NCBI GenBank assembly: GCA_023445445.1
Contig: JAEXLD010000041.1
Coordinates: forward strand, 1 to 64,000
DNA: 64,000 nt
Direction: 5' to 3'
DNA from: Bacillota bacterium
Lineage (GTDB): Bacteria > Bacillota > Clostridia > Clostridiales > Clostridiaceae
The translations under genes were made by a program, and so were the position numbers. The notes beneath the pieces were generated by a model. That model was not told the DNA's origin. It saw nothing but the letters and a program-made list of their open reading frames with translations, and searched no databases. Each line of letters opens with the position of its first letter. Positions within the stretch are counted from its first letter, which is position 1. Below are positions 7,821 through 16,776 of this stretch, piece by piece.

Positions 7821-9866
7821 ATGAATTATCATGTTAAAAAGACAGGTAGTAATTTAAATTCTGGAACAGAGAAGGAACCCTTTTTAACTATTGGAAAAGC
7901 AGCTTATGTTGCAAAACCAGGTGATATAATAACTGTTCATGAGGGAATTTATAGGGAGTGGGTAAGTCCCAAAAGTGGTGGAACTTCATCACAAAGAATA
8001 ACCTATGAGGCAGCTGAAGGTGAAAATGTAATTATCACTGGTGCTGAGGTTATTACTGAATGGGAAAGAGAAGGGGATATATGGAAAACTGTTATTGATA
8101 ATAAGTTTTTTGGTGATTTCAATCCATTTAATGAAGTTTTATTTGGAGATTGGTTATTTAAATCTGATAGAGTTTTTCATTTAGGAGATGTCTATCTTCA
8201 TGGACACTCTATGTATGAAGCAACTTCTATTGATGCAGTACGTAATCCTAAAAAGTCAGAAACATCATTAGAGCCGGAATTTTCCGTATATACTTGGTAT
8301 GCTAATGTAGACGACTACAAGACTACTATTTATTCAAACTTCCAAGGAGAAGATCCCACAAAAGGAAATGTTGAGATAAATGTACGCCCTTTCTGTTTTT
8401 GGCCTATTAATCCAGGACGTAACTACATAACAGTTTGTGGTTTTACAATGAGACAAGCTGCTACTCAGTGGGCACCTCCAACGGCTTTACAAGAGGGTCT
8501 TATTGGACCTCACTGGAGTAAGGGATGGATAATTGAAAACAATATTATCAGCGATTCTCGTTGCAGTGGCATAAGCCTTGGAAAAGAAGAAAGCACTGGT
8601 CAAAATGAATGGTCTAATCTTCACACTAAAATGGGTCATCAAAGAGAACAAGAAGTTATCTTTAGAGCACTTAACAATGGCTGGAACAAAGACAATATAG
8701 GTAGCCATATTGTTCGTAATAACCTTATATATAATTGTGGACAAGCAGGTATTGTAGGACATCTAGGCTGTGTTTTTAGCCTTATAGAAAATAATCATAT
8801 TCATCATATAAGACATAAAAGAGAATTTGAAGGGGCAGAGGTTGGGGGAATCAAACTCCATGCAGCTATTGATACAATTATTAGAAACAATATGATTCAC
8901 GATTCCTTTAGGGGAGTTTGGCTAGATTGGCAAGCTCAAGGAAGCCGTATTTCTAATAATATTATGTTTGGAAATGACAGCGAAGATATATTAATTGAAG
9001 TTAGCCATGGACCAACAATGATAGATCATAATATTTTACTTTCTGGTCATGCTTTCAAAACCCTTAGTCATAGCTGCGCCCTTGTTCATAACCTTTTTGC
9101 AGGAACAATATCCATTGGAAATGAATTGAACAGACATACACCTTATCATGTTCCACACAGCACCTCTATTGCCGGGATGACAAGATTTACAGGGGGAGAT
9201 GACCGTTATTATAATAATATTTTCCTTCGAGAAAAAGGGGATACTCGTTCAGATGAACCTTATTTTGAAGCATTCTTTGGTAACAATATTTTAAAGCCAG
9301 AAGAAATAACTCCATTTGCTAGTCCAGTTTTAACATATCCTGTAGGAACGGCTGTTTATAATAATTGCCCAGGACCAGAGGATATGAAGCCTTGGGATAA
9401 ACTTAGAAAAATGTTTACTTCCATTACTAACCCTGAAAAATTGAATGAAAAAGAAGACCATAATAAGGATGAAGAAGAAAAACCAACTTATGCAAGCCTT
9501 GCTAATCCAGATTCACTTGCAGTATATATTGAAAATAATATTTACTTCAATAAGGCACTTGCTTATAAAAAGGAAAAGGGGGCTAAGGTATATCATGATT
9601 CAGGTATTGAATATAAAATTGATAGAGAAGAAAAAATGCTCATTATTGATATAACAAAGCCTGAAATGCTTATGGAAAATACTTCGAATATTATCACTAC
9701 TAATATACTTGGCTATGGATTCCAAACTGAACAGCTTTTTGAAAAGCCTGATGGAACAGCATATTGTTTTAATACAGATTTCTTTGGAAATTCACGTGTT
9801 GAAGGAGCAGTTCCAGGACCCTTCCAAGTAAAAGAGAAGGAAAAATTTGAATTTTCATTTAAGTAA
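7821..9866 (+). CDS. GH120 beta-xylosidase (beta-helix glycosidase)
   Basis: 681-residue cytoplasmic enzyme (no signal peptide) that would release xylose from xylo-oligosaccharides. It starts YHVKKTGSN...EKEPFLTIGKAA and forms a right-handed beta-helix with repeated N-N-x-I turns. From memory it matches Thermoanaerobacterium XylC, the GH120 type enzyme, closely. The catalytic pair is present: nucleophile D369 in WLDWQAQG and acid/base E393 in IEVSHGP. An acidic, Lys/Glu-rich insert around residues 530-555 looks like a surface loop. AGGAGG precedes ATG. A GH43 gene follows after 107 bases, so both likely act on imported arabinoxylan fragments. No transporter or regulator sits beside them. Confidence 0.88.
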   Translation: MNYHVKKTGSNLNSGTEKEPFLTIGKAAYVAKPGDIITVHEGIYREWVSPKSGGTSSQRITYEAAEGENVIITGAEVITEWEREGDIWKTVIDNKFFGDFNPFNEVLFGDWLFKSDRVFHLGDVYLHGHSMYEATSIDAVRNPKKSETSLEPEFSVYTWYANVDDYKTTIYSNFQGEDPTKGNVEINVRPFCFWPINPGRNYITVCGFTMRQAATQWAPPTALQEGLIGPHWSKGWIIENNIISDSRCSGISLGKEESTGQNEWSNLHTKMGHQREQEVIFRALNNGWNKDNIGSHIVRNNLIYNCGQAGIVGHLGCVFSLIENNHIHHIRHKREFEGAEVGGIKLHAAIDTIIRNNMIHDSFRGVWLDWQAQGSRISNNIMFGNDSEDILIEVSHGPTMIDHNILLSGHAFKTLSHSCALVHNLFAGTISIGNELNRHTPYHVPHSTSIAGMTRFTGGDDRYYNNIFLREKGDTRSDEPYFEAFFGNNILKPEEITPFASPVLTYPVGTAVYNNCPGPEDMKPWDKLRKMFTSITNPEKLNEKEDHNKDEEEKPTYASLANPDSLAVYIENNIYFNKALAYKKEKGAKVYHDSGIEYKIDREEKMLIIDITKPEMLMENTSNIITTNILGYGFQTEQLFEKPDGTAYCFNTDFFGNSRVEGAVPGPFQVKEKEKFEFSFK

Positions 9867-9973
9867 TTTCTTAGAGCTTGCATACTTACATTACAAGGTT
9901 TAGTACTTTTAAAATAGCAAAATAAAAAGTTTATAAAATTTACACATATATTAAACTAAAGGAGAGTAAAAAA

Positions 9974-11389
9974 ATGAAAAAGCAAGGCTTTAATCCTTAT
10001 TTACCATCATGGGAATATATCCCTGATGGAGAACCATATGTTTTTAATAACAAAGTATATGTATATGGATCTCATGATCGTTTTAATGGATATGCATATT
10101 GTCTAAATGATTATGTTTGCTGGTCTGCACCGGTGGATAATCTTGCAGATTGGAGTTATGAAGGTGTTATCTTAAAAGCTACTGATGTTGAAAATAATGA
10201 AGACCGTGATAGCTGTCTATATGCTCCGGATGTTGCAGTAGGACCAGACGGTAGGTATTATTTGTATTATGTTGATAGCAAGCGTTCTATTGTTTCTGTT
10301 GCAGTATGTGACACACCAGCGGGTAAATATGAATTTTATGGATATGTTCATTACTCTGATGGTACATACCTTGGAAATAGGAAGGGAGACGAACCTCAAT
10401 TTGATCCAGGTGTACTTAGAGAAGGAGACAGAACTTATTTATATACTGGCTTTTGCTCAAGAGGTGACAAATCAAGAAGTGGAGCTATGGCAACAGTACT
10501 TGGTCCAGATATGCTTACAATTATTGAAGACCCAGTAATTATTGTACCAAGTGAACCTTATGGTAAAGGCTCTAGCTTTGAAGGTTTTGAATTCTTTGAA
10601 GCTCCATCCATTAGAAAACATGGAGATACCTATTACTTTATATATTCTTCTATATCTATGCACGAATTATGTTATGCTACCAGTAAACATCCCACTAAAG
10701 ACTTTAAATATGGAGGAGTTATTATAAGTAATAGTGACCTTCATATTAGCTCTTACAAGCCAGCTGAAAAACCAATGTTTTACGGTGGCAATAATCATGG
10801 AAGTATAATTGAAATTAATGGACAATGGTATATTTTCTATCATAGACATACCAATGGAACTAATTACAGCAGGCAAGGCTGTATGGAGAAAATTGAAATT
10901 TTGCCTGATGGAAGAATTCCACAGGTAGAACTGACATCCTGTGGTGCCAATGATGGACCATTGGAAGGGCGTGGAGAATATCCTACTTATATAGCTTGCA
11001 ACCTATTTTGTAAAGAAGAATCACTTTATACTGATTTTACTTCAGCATGGATGAATAATCAATTCCCTAAGATAACTCAGGATGGAAAAGATGGTGATGA
11101 AGAAATCGGATATATTGCTAATATGAAGGATTCTGCTACAGCTGGTTTTAAGTATTTTCATTGCAAAGGTATCAAGAAAGTTAAGATTAAAACCCGTGGA
11201 TATGCTTCTGGTGACTTTGAAGTAAAAACATCTTGGAATGGCCCAGCTCTTGGAAAAATATCCATTGGCTTTTCAAATGTCTGGAAGGAATATTCATCTG
11301 ATATTACAATACCTGATGGAATCCAAGCATTATATTTTACCTATACAGGTCAGGGAAGTGCAAGTTTTGCATCCTTCACTTTGGAATAG
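9974..11389 (+). CDS. GH43 family beta-xylosidase/alpha-L-arabinofuranosidase with C-terminal CBM6-like domain
   Basis: 471 residues, no signal peptide. The five-bladed beta-propeller of GH43 covers about residues 1-330. The catalytic triad can be read as base D18 (YIPDGEPYVF), pKa-tuning D86 (LYAPDV) and acid E209 (FFEAPSI). Residues 340-471 are a beta-sandwich like CBM6 (…GYIANMKDSATAGFKYF…YTGQGSASFASF). GH43 enzymes of this build trim xylose or arabinose from short arabinoxylan chains, complementing the GH120 enzyme upstream. Exact specificity cannot be told. A terminator follows. Confidence 0.87.
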   Translation: MKKQGFNPYLPSWEYIPDGEPYVFNNKVYVYGSHDRFNGYAYCLNDYVCWSAPVDNLADWSYEGVILKATDVENNEDRDSCLYAPDVAVGPDGRYYLYYVDSKRSIVSVAVCDTPAGKYEFYGYVHYSDGTYLGNRKGDEPQFDPGVLREGDRTYLYTGFCSRGDKSRSGAMATVLGPDMLTIIEDPVIIVPSEPYGKGSSFEGFEFFEAPSIRKHGDTYYFIYSSISMHELCYATSKHPTKDFKYGGVIISNSDLHISSYKPAEKPMFYGGNNHGSIIEINGQWYIFYHRHTNGTNYSRQGCMEKIEILPDGRIPQVELTSCGANDGPLEGRGEYPTYIACNLFCKEESLYTDFTSAWMNNQFPKITQDGKDGDEEIGYIANMKDSATAGFKYFHCKGIKKVKIKTRGYASGDFEVKTSWNGPALGKISIGFSNVWKEYSSDITIPDGIQALYFTYTGQGSASFASFTLE

Positions 11390-11432
11390 GAACTTAATAC
11401 TGATAAAATAAAGGATAAAAAAATTTATGAAA

Positions 11433-11470
11433 GGACATATATTCTCTATTAGGAATGTATGTTCTTTTTT
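11433..11470 (+). terminator. Terminator of the GH120-GH43 operon
   Basis: GGACATATATTC pairs (with G-T wobbles) with GAATGTATGTTC, followed by TTTTTT. It overlaps an apparent upstream in-frame start of the next gene, which argues that the next gene begins further down at 11563. Confidence 0.7.
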
Positions 11471-11562
11471 ATTATGAGAAGTTAGATTTTCATTTTATTG
11501 GAATATATTTAATAAAAGTGTATAATAATTACATATTATTATTTAGTATAGGGAGATTCATT

Positions 11563-12234
11563 ATGAATAAGGATGATGAGTATATTTACAGTTATATTGA
11601 AAAGAAAATGGTTAAAGCAAATGATAAACATAAATTTGATACTGATAGATACAAAAATAAAAAGGCAAACTCCTTAAGTGGTTTTGCAGCATTTATAATT
11701 GGAATAGCCTTAGGAATTCTGGTTTTGATTATTATAATTTCTAAAGATATAAGTAAAGAATCTATTAATGTAGAATCAGCTAATATCTTTAACTCAATTT
11801 CAAATAAAAATAATACCAAAGTTGAAATTATGAATGACTTTTTATATACAGCTAATACAGTAATAACAGAAAGTAATAAAGTATTAAATTCTATGATTAG
11901 TGCATATTCAAATAAAGACTTTTCAGAGACAACAAAAACTAATTTTGAAAATGAAATAACAAAATTAAAAAATTATAATCTAAATAGATATCAAGGAGCG
12001 GAATATACATCATTAAAAAATAAGCTTAATGAGCATATTAACATAATAGAAACTTGTGTTGAGTACTATTCTGTACTTAATAATCAAAGTAATGAGGCTT
12101 CTACATATCTAAATAATCTTATTGATAAGAAGAAAGCTTTAGGTAATTCATATATACAAGATGTTAAAGAAACATTAAGTGATGCAGGATTTCAATATGA
12201 AGTTCTAGATAATGGGACAATTAAATTTTATTAA
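11563..12234 (+). CDS. Membrane-anchored protein of unknown function
   Basis: 223 residues from ATG 11563, which follows GGGAGA. An upstream in-frame ATG (11455) lies in the preceding terminator and is rejected. The N-terminal 50 residues are charged and cytoplasmic-looking (MNKDDEYIYSYIEKK). One membrane span follows (about residues 54-73, FIIGIALGILVLIIII), then about 150 residues of mostly helical, Asn/Lys/Glu-rich sequence outside the membrane. No known domain recognised. It is the first gene of the accessory island and precedes the DUF262 restriction gene by 172 bases with its own promoter region, so linkage is uncertain. Confidence 0.65.
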   Translation: MNKDDEYIYSYIEKKMVKANDKHKFDTDRYKNKKANSLSGFAAFIIGIALGILVLIIIISKDISKESINVESANIFNSISNKNNTKVEIMNDFLYTANTVITESNKVLNSMISAYSNKDFSETTKTNFENEITKLKNYNLNRYQGAEYTSLKNKLNEHINIIETCVEYYSVLNNQSNEASTYLNNLIDKKKALGNSYIQDVKETLSDAGFQYEVLDNGTIKFY

Positions 12235-12406
12235 ATTTATGAAGGTATAGATAATGGGGCTATTAGATGTTATTAGCCATTTATTATTATATTTAATGTT
12301 ATTATGATATAATATTTATAAAAGCAATCATAAAATGAAGTTTTTTAATTGAATACAATTATCTATTATCATATATAATTATTAATAGGTATAAAGGGGA
12401 ATAGAA

Positions 12407-14467
12407 ATGAAAGCAAATGAAAAATACTTAATAAGATTTTTAGAATCATCAGACACTAATTTTGTCATACCAGTTTATCAGAGAAACTATGATTGGAAAA
12501 AGGAACAATGTAAGCAGCTTTATGATGACTTAGTTAGTATGATTAGAAATAAATATAAGACACATTTTTTTGGTACTATAGTTTCAATATATAATGATGA
12601 TGCTAGAAATAGAGAATACTTGATAATTGATGGGCAACAAAGAACTACTACAATATCATTATTATTACTTGCAATTTATAATTTATTAGATAGTGGAAGA
12701 TTAAGTTCAAATACTATAATTAAAGAAAAAATATTAAATCAGTATTTAATAAATCAATACTGTGATGAGGAATTGAAAATTAAGTTAAAGCCAATTAAGG
12801 AAGATAGAAATGCCTTTGAAAAGCTCTTTAATAAGGAAGAATTAATAGAAGAATCAAATATAACTTTAAATTATCAATATTTCTATGAAAGAATAATTGA
12901 TGGAGAAATTACTATTGATGAACTTTATTCAGCTATAGAAAGATTAATAATAGTAGAAATCGAGCTTAAAAATGGTGAAGATGATCCTCAACTTATATTT
13001 GAAAGTCTTAATTCAACTGGTTTAGATTTAACAGATGCAGATAAGGTAAGGAACTTTATTTTAATGAATCAACCCTCTAAGAAGCAGGAAGAACTATACA
13101 ATAATTATTGGAATAAGGTTGAAAAAAATACTAATTACGCTGTAACACAGTTTATAAGAGATTATTTAACTATGAAGGAAAATAAAATTCCTAATATTAA
13201 TAAGATATATGTTAGTTTTAAGAGATATATTGAAGACAATAAAACTGATATAGAAGATTGTTTAAAGGATATGTTAAAGTTTTCAACATATTATAAATCA
13301 CTTATAACAAGCAACACAGATATAAAAGAAGCTAATGCAGTAATTAAAAATATAAATAAATTAGAAGTTACAGTATCTTATCCATTCTTATTAGAAGTCC
13401 TTGATGATTATAATAATAATGAAATAAATAAGTCAGAATTAATTGAAATTCTTAAGACAATAGAATCATATATTTTTAGGAGGATAATATGCAAAGCTCC
13501 TACAAATGCTTTAAATAAAGTATTTATGAATTTAGGTAAAGAAATAAAACGAGTTACAAACTATAAAGAGAATTATTTAGAGATATTTAAATACATATTA
13601 GCTAATAAAAAAGCATCTCAAAGATTCCCTAATGAAGAGGAATTTAAATTGAATTTCATAGAATGTGATGTTTATAGCTGGAAAAGTAAAAATAAAGTTT
13701 ATTTATTAGAACAGTTAGAAAACTATGATAACAATGAAAAAGTTGATATAGAAAATCTAATTAATGATAAAAAGTTAAGCATTGAGCATATTATGCCTCA
13801 ATCATTAAGTCCTTCATGGAAAAGTTCATTAGGAGAAAATTATGTTGATATCCATTCTAAATATATAGGAACAATAGGGAATTTAACTTTAACAGGTTAT
13901 AATTCTAATTTAGGAAATAAACCATTCCTTGAAAAAAGAGATATGGAAAAGGGATTTAAAGATAGTAGATTAAAACTAAATAAGTACTTAACAGAAATAA
14001 ATGAATGGAAGGAAGAAACAATAAATGTTAGAGCCAATCAATTATTTAAAATAGCAACTAACATATGGGAATATCCTATAAGTAACTTTAGTTTCCAAGA
14101 TGGAAATAACAGTATTTTTAGTTTAGAAGATGAAGATGACTTTACAAATACAAAAGTTGATAAGTTTGTGTTTAGAGATGAAAACATAAAGGTTAAGAGC
14201 TGGACAGAATTGTATGAAAATGTTTGTTCAATATTATATGAAATAAATCCTATGCCATTTATAAGATTAACTAAAAAAGAATTTAGTCAAGAATACTTAA
14301 ATAAAAGATTTTCAAATGCTCCTAAAGGCTTTAGAAATCCATATAAAATAGCAACTAATGTTTATATAGAAAAGAATTTAAGTACAGAATCTAAGCTCCA
14401 AACATTAAGAATTATTTTTGATGAATATGGAATAGATTATAATGAATTGTTGTTCTATATAAAATAG
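12407..14467 (+). CDS. GmrSD/BrxU-like type IV restriction enzyme (DUF262 + DUF1524)
   Basis: 686 residues. The N-terminal DUF262 (GmrS-like, ParB-fold NTPase) shows IPVYQRNYDW (about 21-30) and DGQQRTT starting at D75. The C-terminal half has a DUF1524 HNH nuclease with IEHIMPQ (His461) followed by GNLTLTGYNSNLGNKPF, the GmrD/BrxU signature. A further C-terminal region of about 120 residues follows. These single-chain enzymes cut modified phage DNA (glucosylated or hydroxymethylated cytosine) and need no methylase partner. All key motifs are intact, so it is probably functional. It is followed by a strong terminator and lies among broken defence genes. Confidence 0.88.
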   Translation: MKANEKYLIRFLESSDTNFVIPVYQRNYDWKKEQCKQLYDDLVSMIRNKYKTHFFGTIVSIYNDDARNREYLIIDGQQRTTTISLLLLAIYNLLDSGRLSSNTIIKEKILNQYLINQYCDEELKIKLKPIKEDRNAFEKLFNKEELIEESNITLNYQYFYERIIDGEITIDELYSAIERLIIVEIELKNGEDDPQLIFESLNSTGLDLTDADKVRNFILMNQPSKKQEELYNNYWNKVEKNTNYAVTQFIRDYLTMKENKIPNINKIYVSFKRYIEDNKTDIEDCLKDMLKFSTYYKSLITSNTDIKEANAVIKNINKLEVTVSYPFLLEVLDDYNNNEINKSELIEILKTIESYIFRRIICKAPTNALNKVFMNLGKEIKRVTNYKENYLEIFKYILANKKASQRFPNEEEFKLNFIECDVYSWKSKNKVYLLEQLENYDNNEKVDIENLINDKKLSIEHIMPQSLSPSWKSSLGENYVDIHSKYIGTIGNLTLTGYNSNLGNKPFLEKRDMEKGFKDSRLKLNKYLTEINEWKEETINVRANQLFKIATNIWEYPISNFSFQDGNNSIFSLEDEDDFTNTKVDKFVFRDENIKVKSWTELYENVCSILYEINPMPFIRLTKKEFSQEYLNKRFSNAPKGFRNPYKIATNVYIEKNLSTESKLQTLRIIFDEYGIDYNELLFYIK

Positions 14468-14518
14468 AATTTTATAAAAATAGTAGATGATAATAAAACA
14501 GAATAGAATAGTATTATA

Positions 14519-14547
14519 GAAAGGTGCATAAACAGCACCTTTTTTTG
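14519..14547 (+). terminator. Terminator after the DUF262 gene
   Basis: AAGGTGC (14521-14527) pairs with GCACCTT (14535-14541), followed by seven T. Confidence 0.85.
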
Positions 14548-14550
14548 AGA

Positions 14551-14660
14551 CTTTAATTGTTTGTTTAGGTATAATAATTCTCCTAATATTATAGATTTTA
14601 TCACATTCACCATTTTATGATAATAATGCAAATCAAACTGTAACAAAGTTACAAAGTATG
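14551..14660 (-). repeat. Decayed copy of the ferredoxin promoter/start region
   Basis: These 110 bases align without gaps to 7601-7710 (ferredoxin start codons, ribosome binding site, -10 and operator) with about 86 identities by hand count. The start codons, at the position of ATGATG, now read ATTATA, and coding similarity stops after about four codons, where the terminator of the DUF262 gene begins. The TGTAACAAAGTTACA dyad (14639-14653) and the TAAAAT -10 (minus strand, 14612-14617) are preserved. It is the leftover 5' end of a second ferredoxin-type operon, or a copy of its control region. Confidence 0.7.
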
Positions 14661-14727
14661 TATTATCAGTTGTAATAAAATGGTATAATATATAGAAATA
14701 AACAAATTATTTTGATGAGATAAGTTA

Positions 14728-15035
14728 ATGGAGTATTTAATTATAATTATAGTAGCATTAGTATTTTTAAATGCTAATAGTAGCAAAATTAAGGGAAACA
14801 AAGGCGAGAAGTACGTGGATTCAATTTTAAGAGAAATTCCTGATTCAATGGTGATGAGAGATATAGTATTAAAGAGTGTCTTTGGCACAAGTCAAATTGA
14901 TAATATCTTAATAAGTCCAAAAGGAATATTTATAATAGAAACAAAAACTATAGTGGTTGGATCTTTGGAAATGAAAGATCTAAATATTGGACTTAAACAC
15001 ATATTTATAAAAATATGATTTTAATAAAAAAATAA
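14728..15035 (+). pseudogene. NERD-domain nuclease gene, broken by frameshift and stop
   Basis: An N-terminal membrane anchor (MEYLIIIIVALVFLNA) is followed by a normal NERD domain start: KGNKGEKYVDSIL, then QIDNILISPKGIFIIETK. At that point (14941-14946) the frame goes wrong. Removing one A from a longer A run explains it, because the +1 frame continues the expected family sequence NYSGWIFGNERSKYWT. That frame then hits TAA (14994), where a Gln codon (CAA) would be expected, and trails off at 15035. Two independent lesions in one gene indicate a true pseudogene rather than a sequencing error. NERD proteins are predicted nucleases often found in defence or mobile regions. Confidence 0.8.
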
Positions 15036-15133
15036 GGATGTTATATTTTAAGAGTAAAATCTATTATAAAGATAGATTTTTATATATAATTAATATACAC
15101 ATAATTTTAAGCTGAATAGGAAGGACTAAGCAA

Positions 15134-15442
15134 ATGAAATTATACAATAAATTAGTGAGAGACAGAATACCAGAAATAATAAAAGAAAGTGGTAAAGAAT
15201 GTGAAATAGAAATAGTAAATGGAGTAGAGAAACAAGAACGTCTAGAAAAGAAATTACTAGAAGAAGTGAATGAATATATGGAAGATAAAAACCTAGAAGA
15301 ACTAGTAGATGTTATGGAAGTTTTATTCGGACTAGCTAATGAACTCGGTTATAGTGAAGAAGAGTTACTAAATAAAAGAAATGAAAAACTACAAGAACGT
15401 GGTGGATTTAAAGAAGGAATAGTTTTATTGAATGTAAAGTAG
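15134..15442 (+). CDS. MazG-like NTP pyrophosphohydrolase (COG4997 type)
   Basis: 102 residues starting MKLYNKLVRDRIPEII, the hallmark of the small phosphoribosyl-ATP-pyrophosphohydrolase-like/MazG-fold family. Metal-binding acidic motifs are visible as LLEEVNEY and, 19 residues later, LVDVMEVL. Such enzymes hydrolyse (d)NTPs or house-cleaning nucleotides and are often found in mobile or defence regions; the substrate here is unknown. The ribosome binding site AGGAAGG precedes ATG. The HNH gene follows after 21 bases, suggesting co-transcription. Confidence 0.8.
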   Translation: MKLYNKLVRDRIPEIIKESGKECEIEIVNGVEKQERLEKKLLEEVNEYMEDKNLEELVDVMEVLFGLANELGYSEEELLNKRNEKLQERGGFKEGIVLLNVK

Positions 15443-15463
15443 AATTGAATGGAGAGGTAATTT

Positions 15464-16660
15464 ATGTATACAAGAGATATACAAAATGATTTAATTGATG
15501 AAAAGATTATTATAGAAAAAGATATTATCATTAATGATGGAGTAATTTCATATAATTTACCTAACTCTACTTATGTAGATACTAAAATATTTTCTAGGTT
15601 ATTAGAAGATAGTAGAGTAGTTGCAAGCTATAAAATGTATTGGCTGTTAGGAATTTTAGAAGAAGTAAATTTAGGTACTCTAGAGATAACATTTAAAAAA
15701 TTAGTTGCACGAATGATAACAGGGGCATGGTATCCTACTTTACAATATAAACTATACTTTGGACAATTTGATAATTTAAAGAAATCTATAGACTATATTG
15801 CAAGCATCTATAAAAAAACAGCAAATATTAATAGTTCTGAATTACTAGAATTTATTTATAGTCTTGATGATAAGATTTTAAATAAGCAAATGAAAGAGTT
15901 AACTTATAATGTTCCTTATATGCTTTTAACACCATTTTTTGATAGCACAATAAAAGGAACCTCTGGTTCAAAAAGAGTTAAAGAAATAATAGATTTATCC
16001 TTAAGTGAACCAGGAGTGTTATATAAGATTGTAAAAGGAACTGAAGATAAAATATTGGTAGATGAAAATTGGGCAATATATATGAAAGGCAATTATAATG
16101 TAATAAAAGCTTGGATATATTATAAGTTAAGTTGTTTTTTACAAAAAAGAAATCCAAATGTACCAGCAATTATGTTTAAGTTAGATCCACCAATGATGAG
16201 AAAATTATCTAGAGCAACAAAAATATGGACAAACATTATTGAGGATAGAAAAATAAAAGAAATTTATACAGGGAGAGAGTTTTCAAAGCAAAATTACGCT
16301 GAACTAGGTGTTTTAAGTATAGATCATTTTATTCCTTGGAGCTTTGTAATGCATGATGAAATGTGGAACTTAGTGCCTACTTTTAAAAATATAAATAGTA
16401 GAAAAAATGATAAACTTTTAAGATATGAAAATTATATAGATGATTTTTGTGACCTACAGTATGAAGCTTTTTCTTTTATGTGTGACAATAATAGAAAGAA
16501 AGACTTAGAAACTTATGTAGATATCTTAAGATTAGAAAATCCAATGGATTTTTATAAGAATAAAGGTAAAGAAGGCTTTTCAGAAAAATTAAAATTAAGT
16601 ATAGCACCAATATATCAAATAGCTGTAAATCAAGGATTTAGTGTTATCGATAAGTTATAA
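15464..16660 (+). CDS. HNH endonuclease domain protein
   Basis: 398 residues with an HNH nuclease near residues 265-320: IYTGREF, then SIDHFIPWSF (D287/H288), NLVPTFKNINSRKNDKL. The zinc-binding cysteines of some HNH proteins are absent, and the DHFIPW...NLVP...NSRK pattern is that of HNH domains found in bacterial defence and phage proteins. The N-terminal 260 residues are unassigned helical sequence with a possible DNA- or protein-recognition role. The gene is intact and close behind the MazG-like gene (21 bases), inside the defence-like island. Function is inferred only from the nuclease domain. Confidence 0.75.
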   Translation: MYTRDIQNDLIDEKIIIEKDIIINDGVISYNLPNSTYVDTKIFSRLLEDSRVVASYKMYWLLGILEEVNLGTLEITFKKLVARMITGAWYPTLQYKLYFGQFDNLKKSIDYIASIYKKTANINSSELLEFIYSLDDKILNKQMKELTYNVPYMLLTPFFDSTIKGTSGSKRVKEIIDLSLSEPGVLYKIVKGTEDKILVDENWAIYMKGNYNVIKAWIYYKLSCFLQKRNPNVPAIMFKLDPPMMRKLSRATKIWTNIIEDRKIKEIYTGREFSKQNYAELGVLSIDHFIPWSFVMHDEMWNLVPTFKNINSRKNDKLLRYENYIDDFCDLQYEAFSFMCDNNRKKDLETYVDILRLENPMDFYKNKGKEGFSEKLKLSIAPIYQIAVNQGFSVIDKL

Positions 16661-16682
16661 AAATTAAAGGTATTTTTATAAT

Positions 16683-16776
16683 ATATTCCTTTATAGATAA
16701 ATTTCAAGCCTTAAATTACAGTACATCTATAAAGGAATATTATTTTATCTCTAGATTAATGAGATAAAATAATATT
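16683..16776. repeat. Two overlapping perfect 16-bp hairpins
   Basis: Hairpin 1: ATATTCCTTTATAGAT (16683-16698) with 16725-16740. Hairpin 2: AATATTATTTTATCTC (16736-16751) with 16761-16776. They share five bases, so both cannot form fully at once. They sit between the HNH gene and a minus-strand methyltransferase relic whose stop codon is inside hairpin 2. They may act as convergent terminators, or be an insertion-end remnant. Confidence 0.6.

Noticed and set aside
9445..9654. Lys-rich 69-residue frame inside the GH120 gene
   Set aside because: Out-of-frame shadow of the acidic Glu/Lys loop of the GH120 enzyme.
11455..11562. Upstream in-frame start for the membrane-anchored protein
   Set aside because: It starts inside the terminator of the GH43 gene and has no ribosome binding site; ATG 11563 has one.
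14455..14888. Two minus-strand open frames around 14.5-14.9 kb
   Set aside because: They have no ribosome binding sites and lie over a terminator, the ferredoxin promoter relic and the NERD pseudogene.
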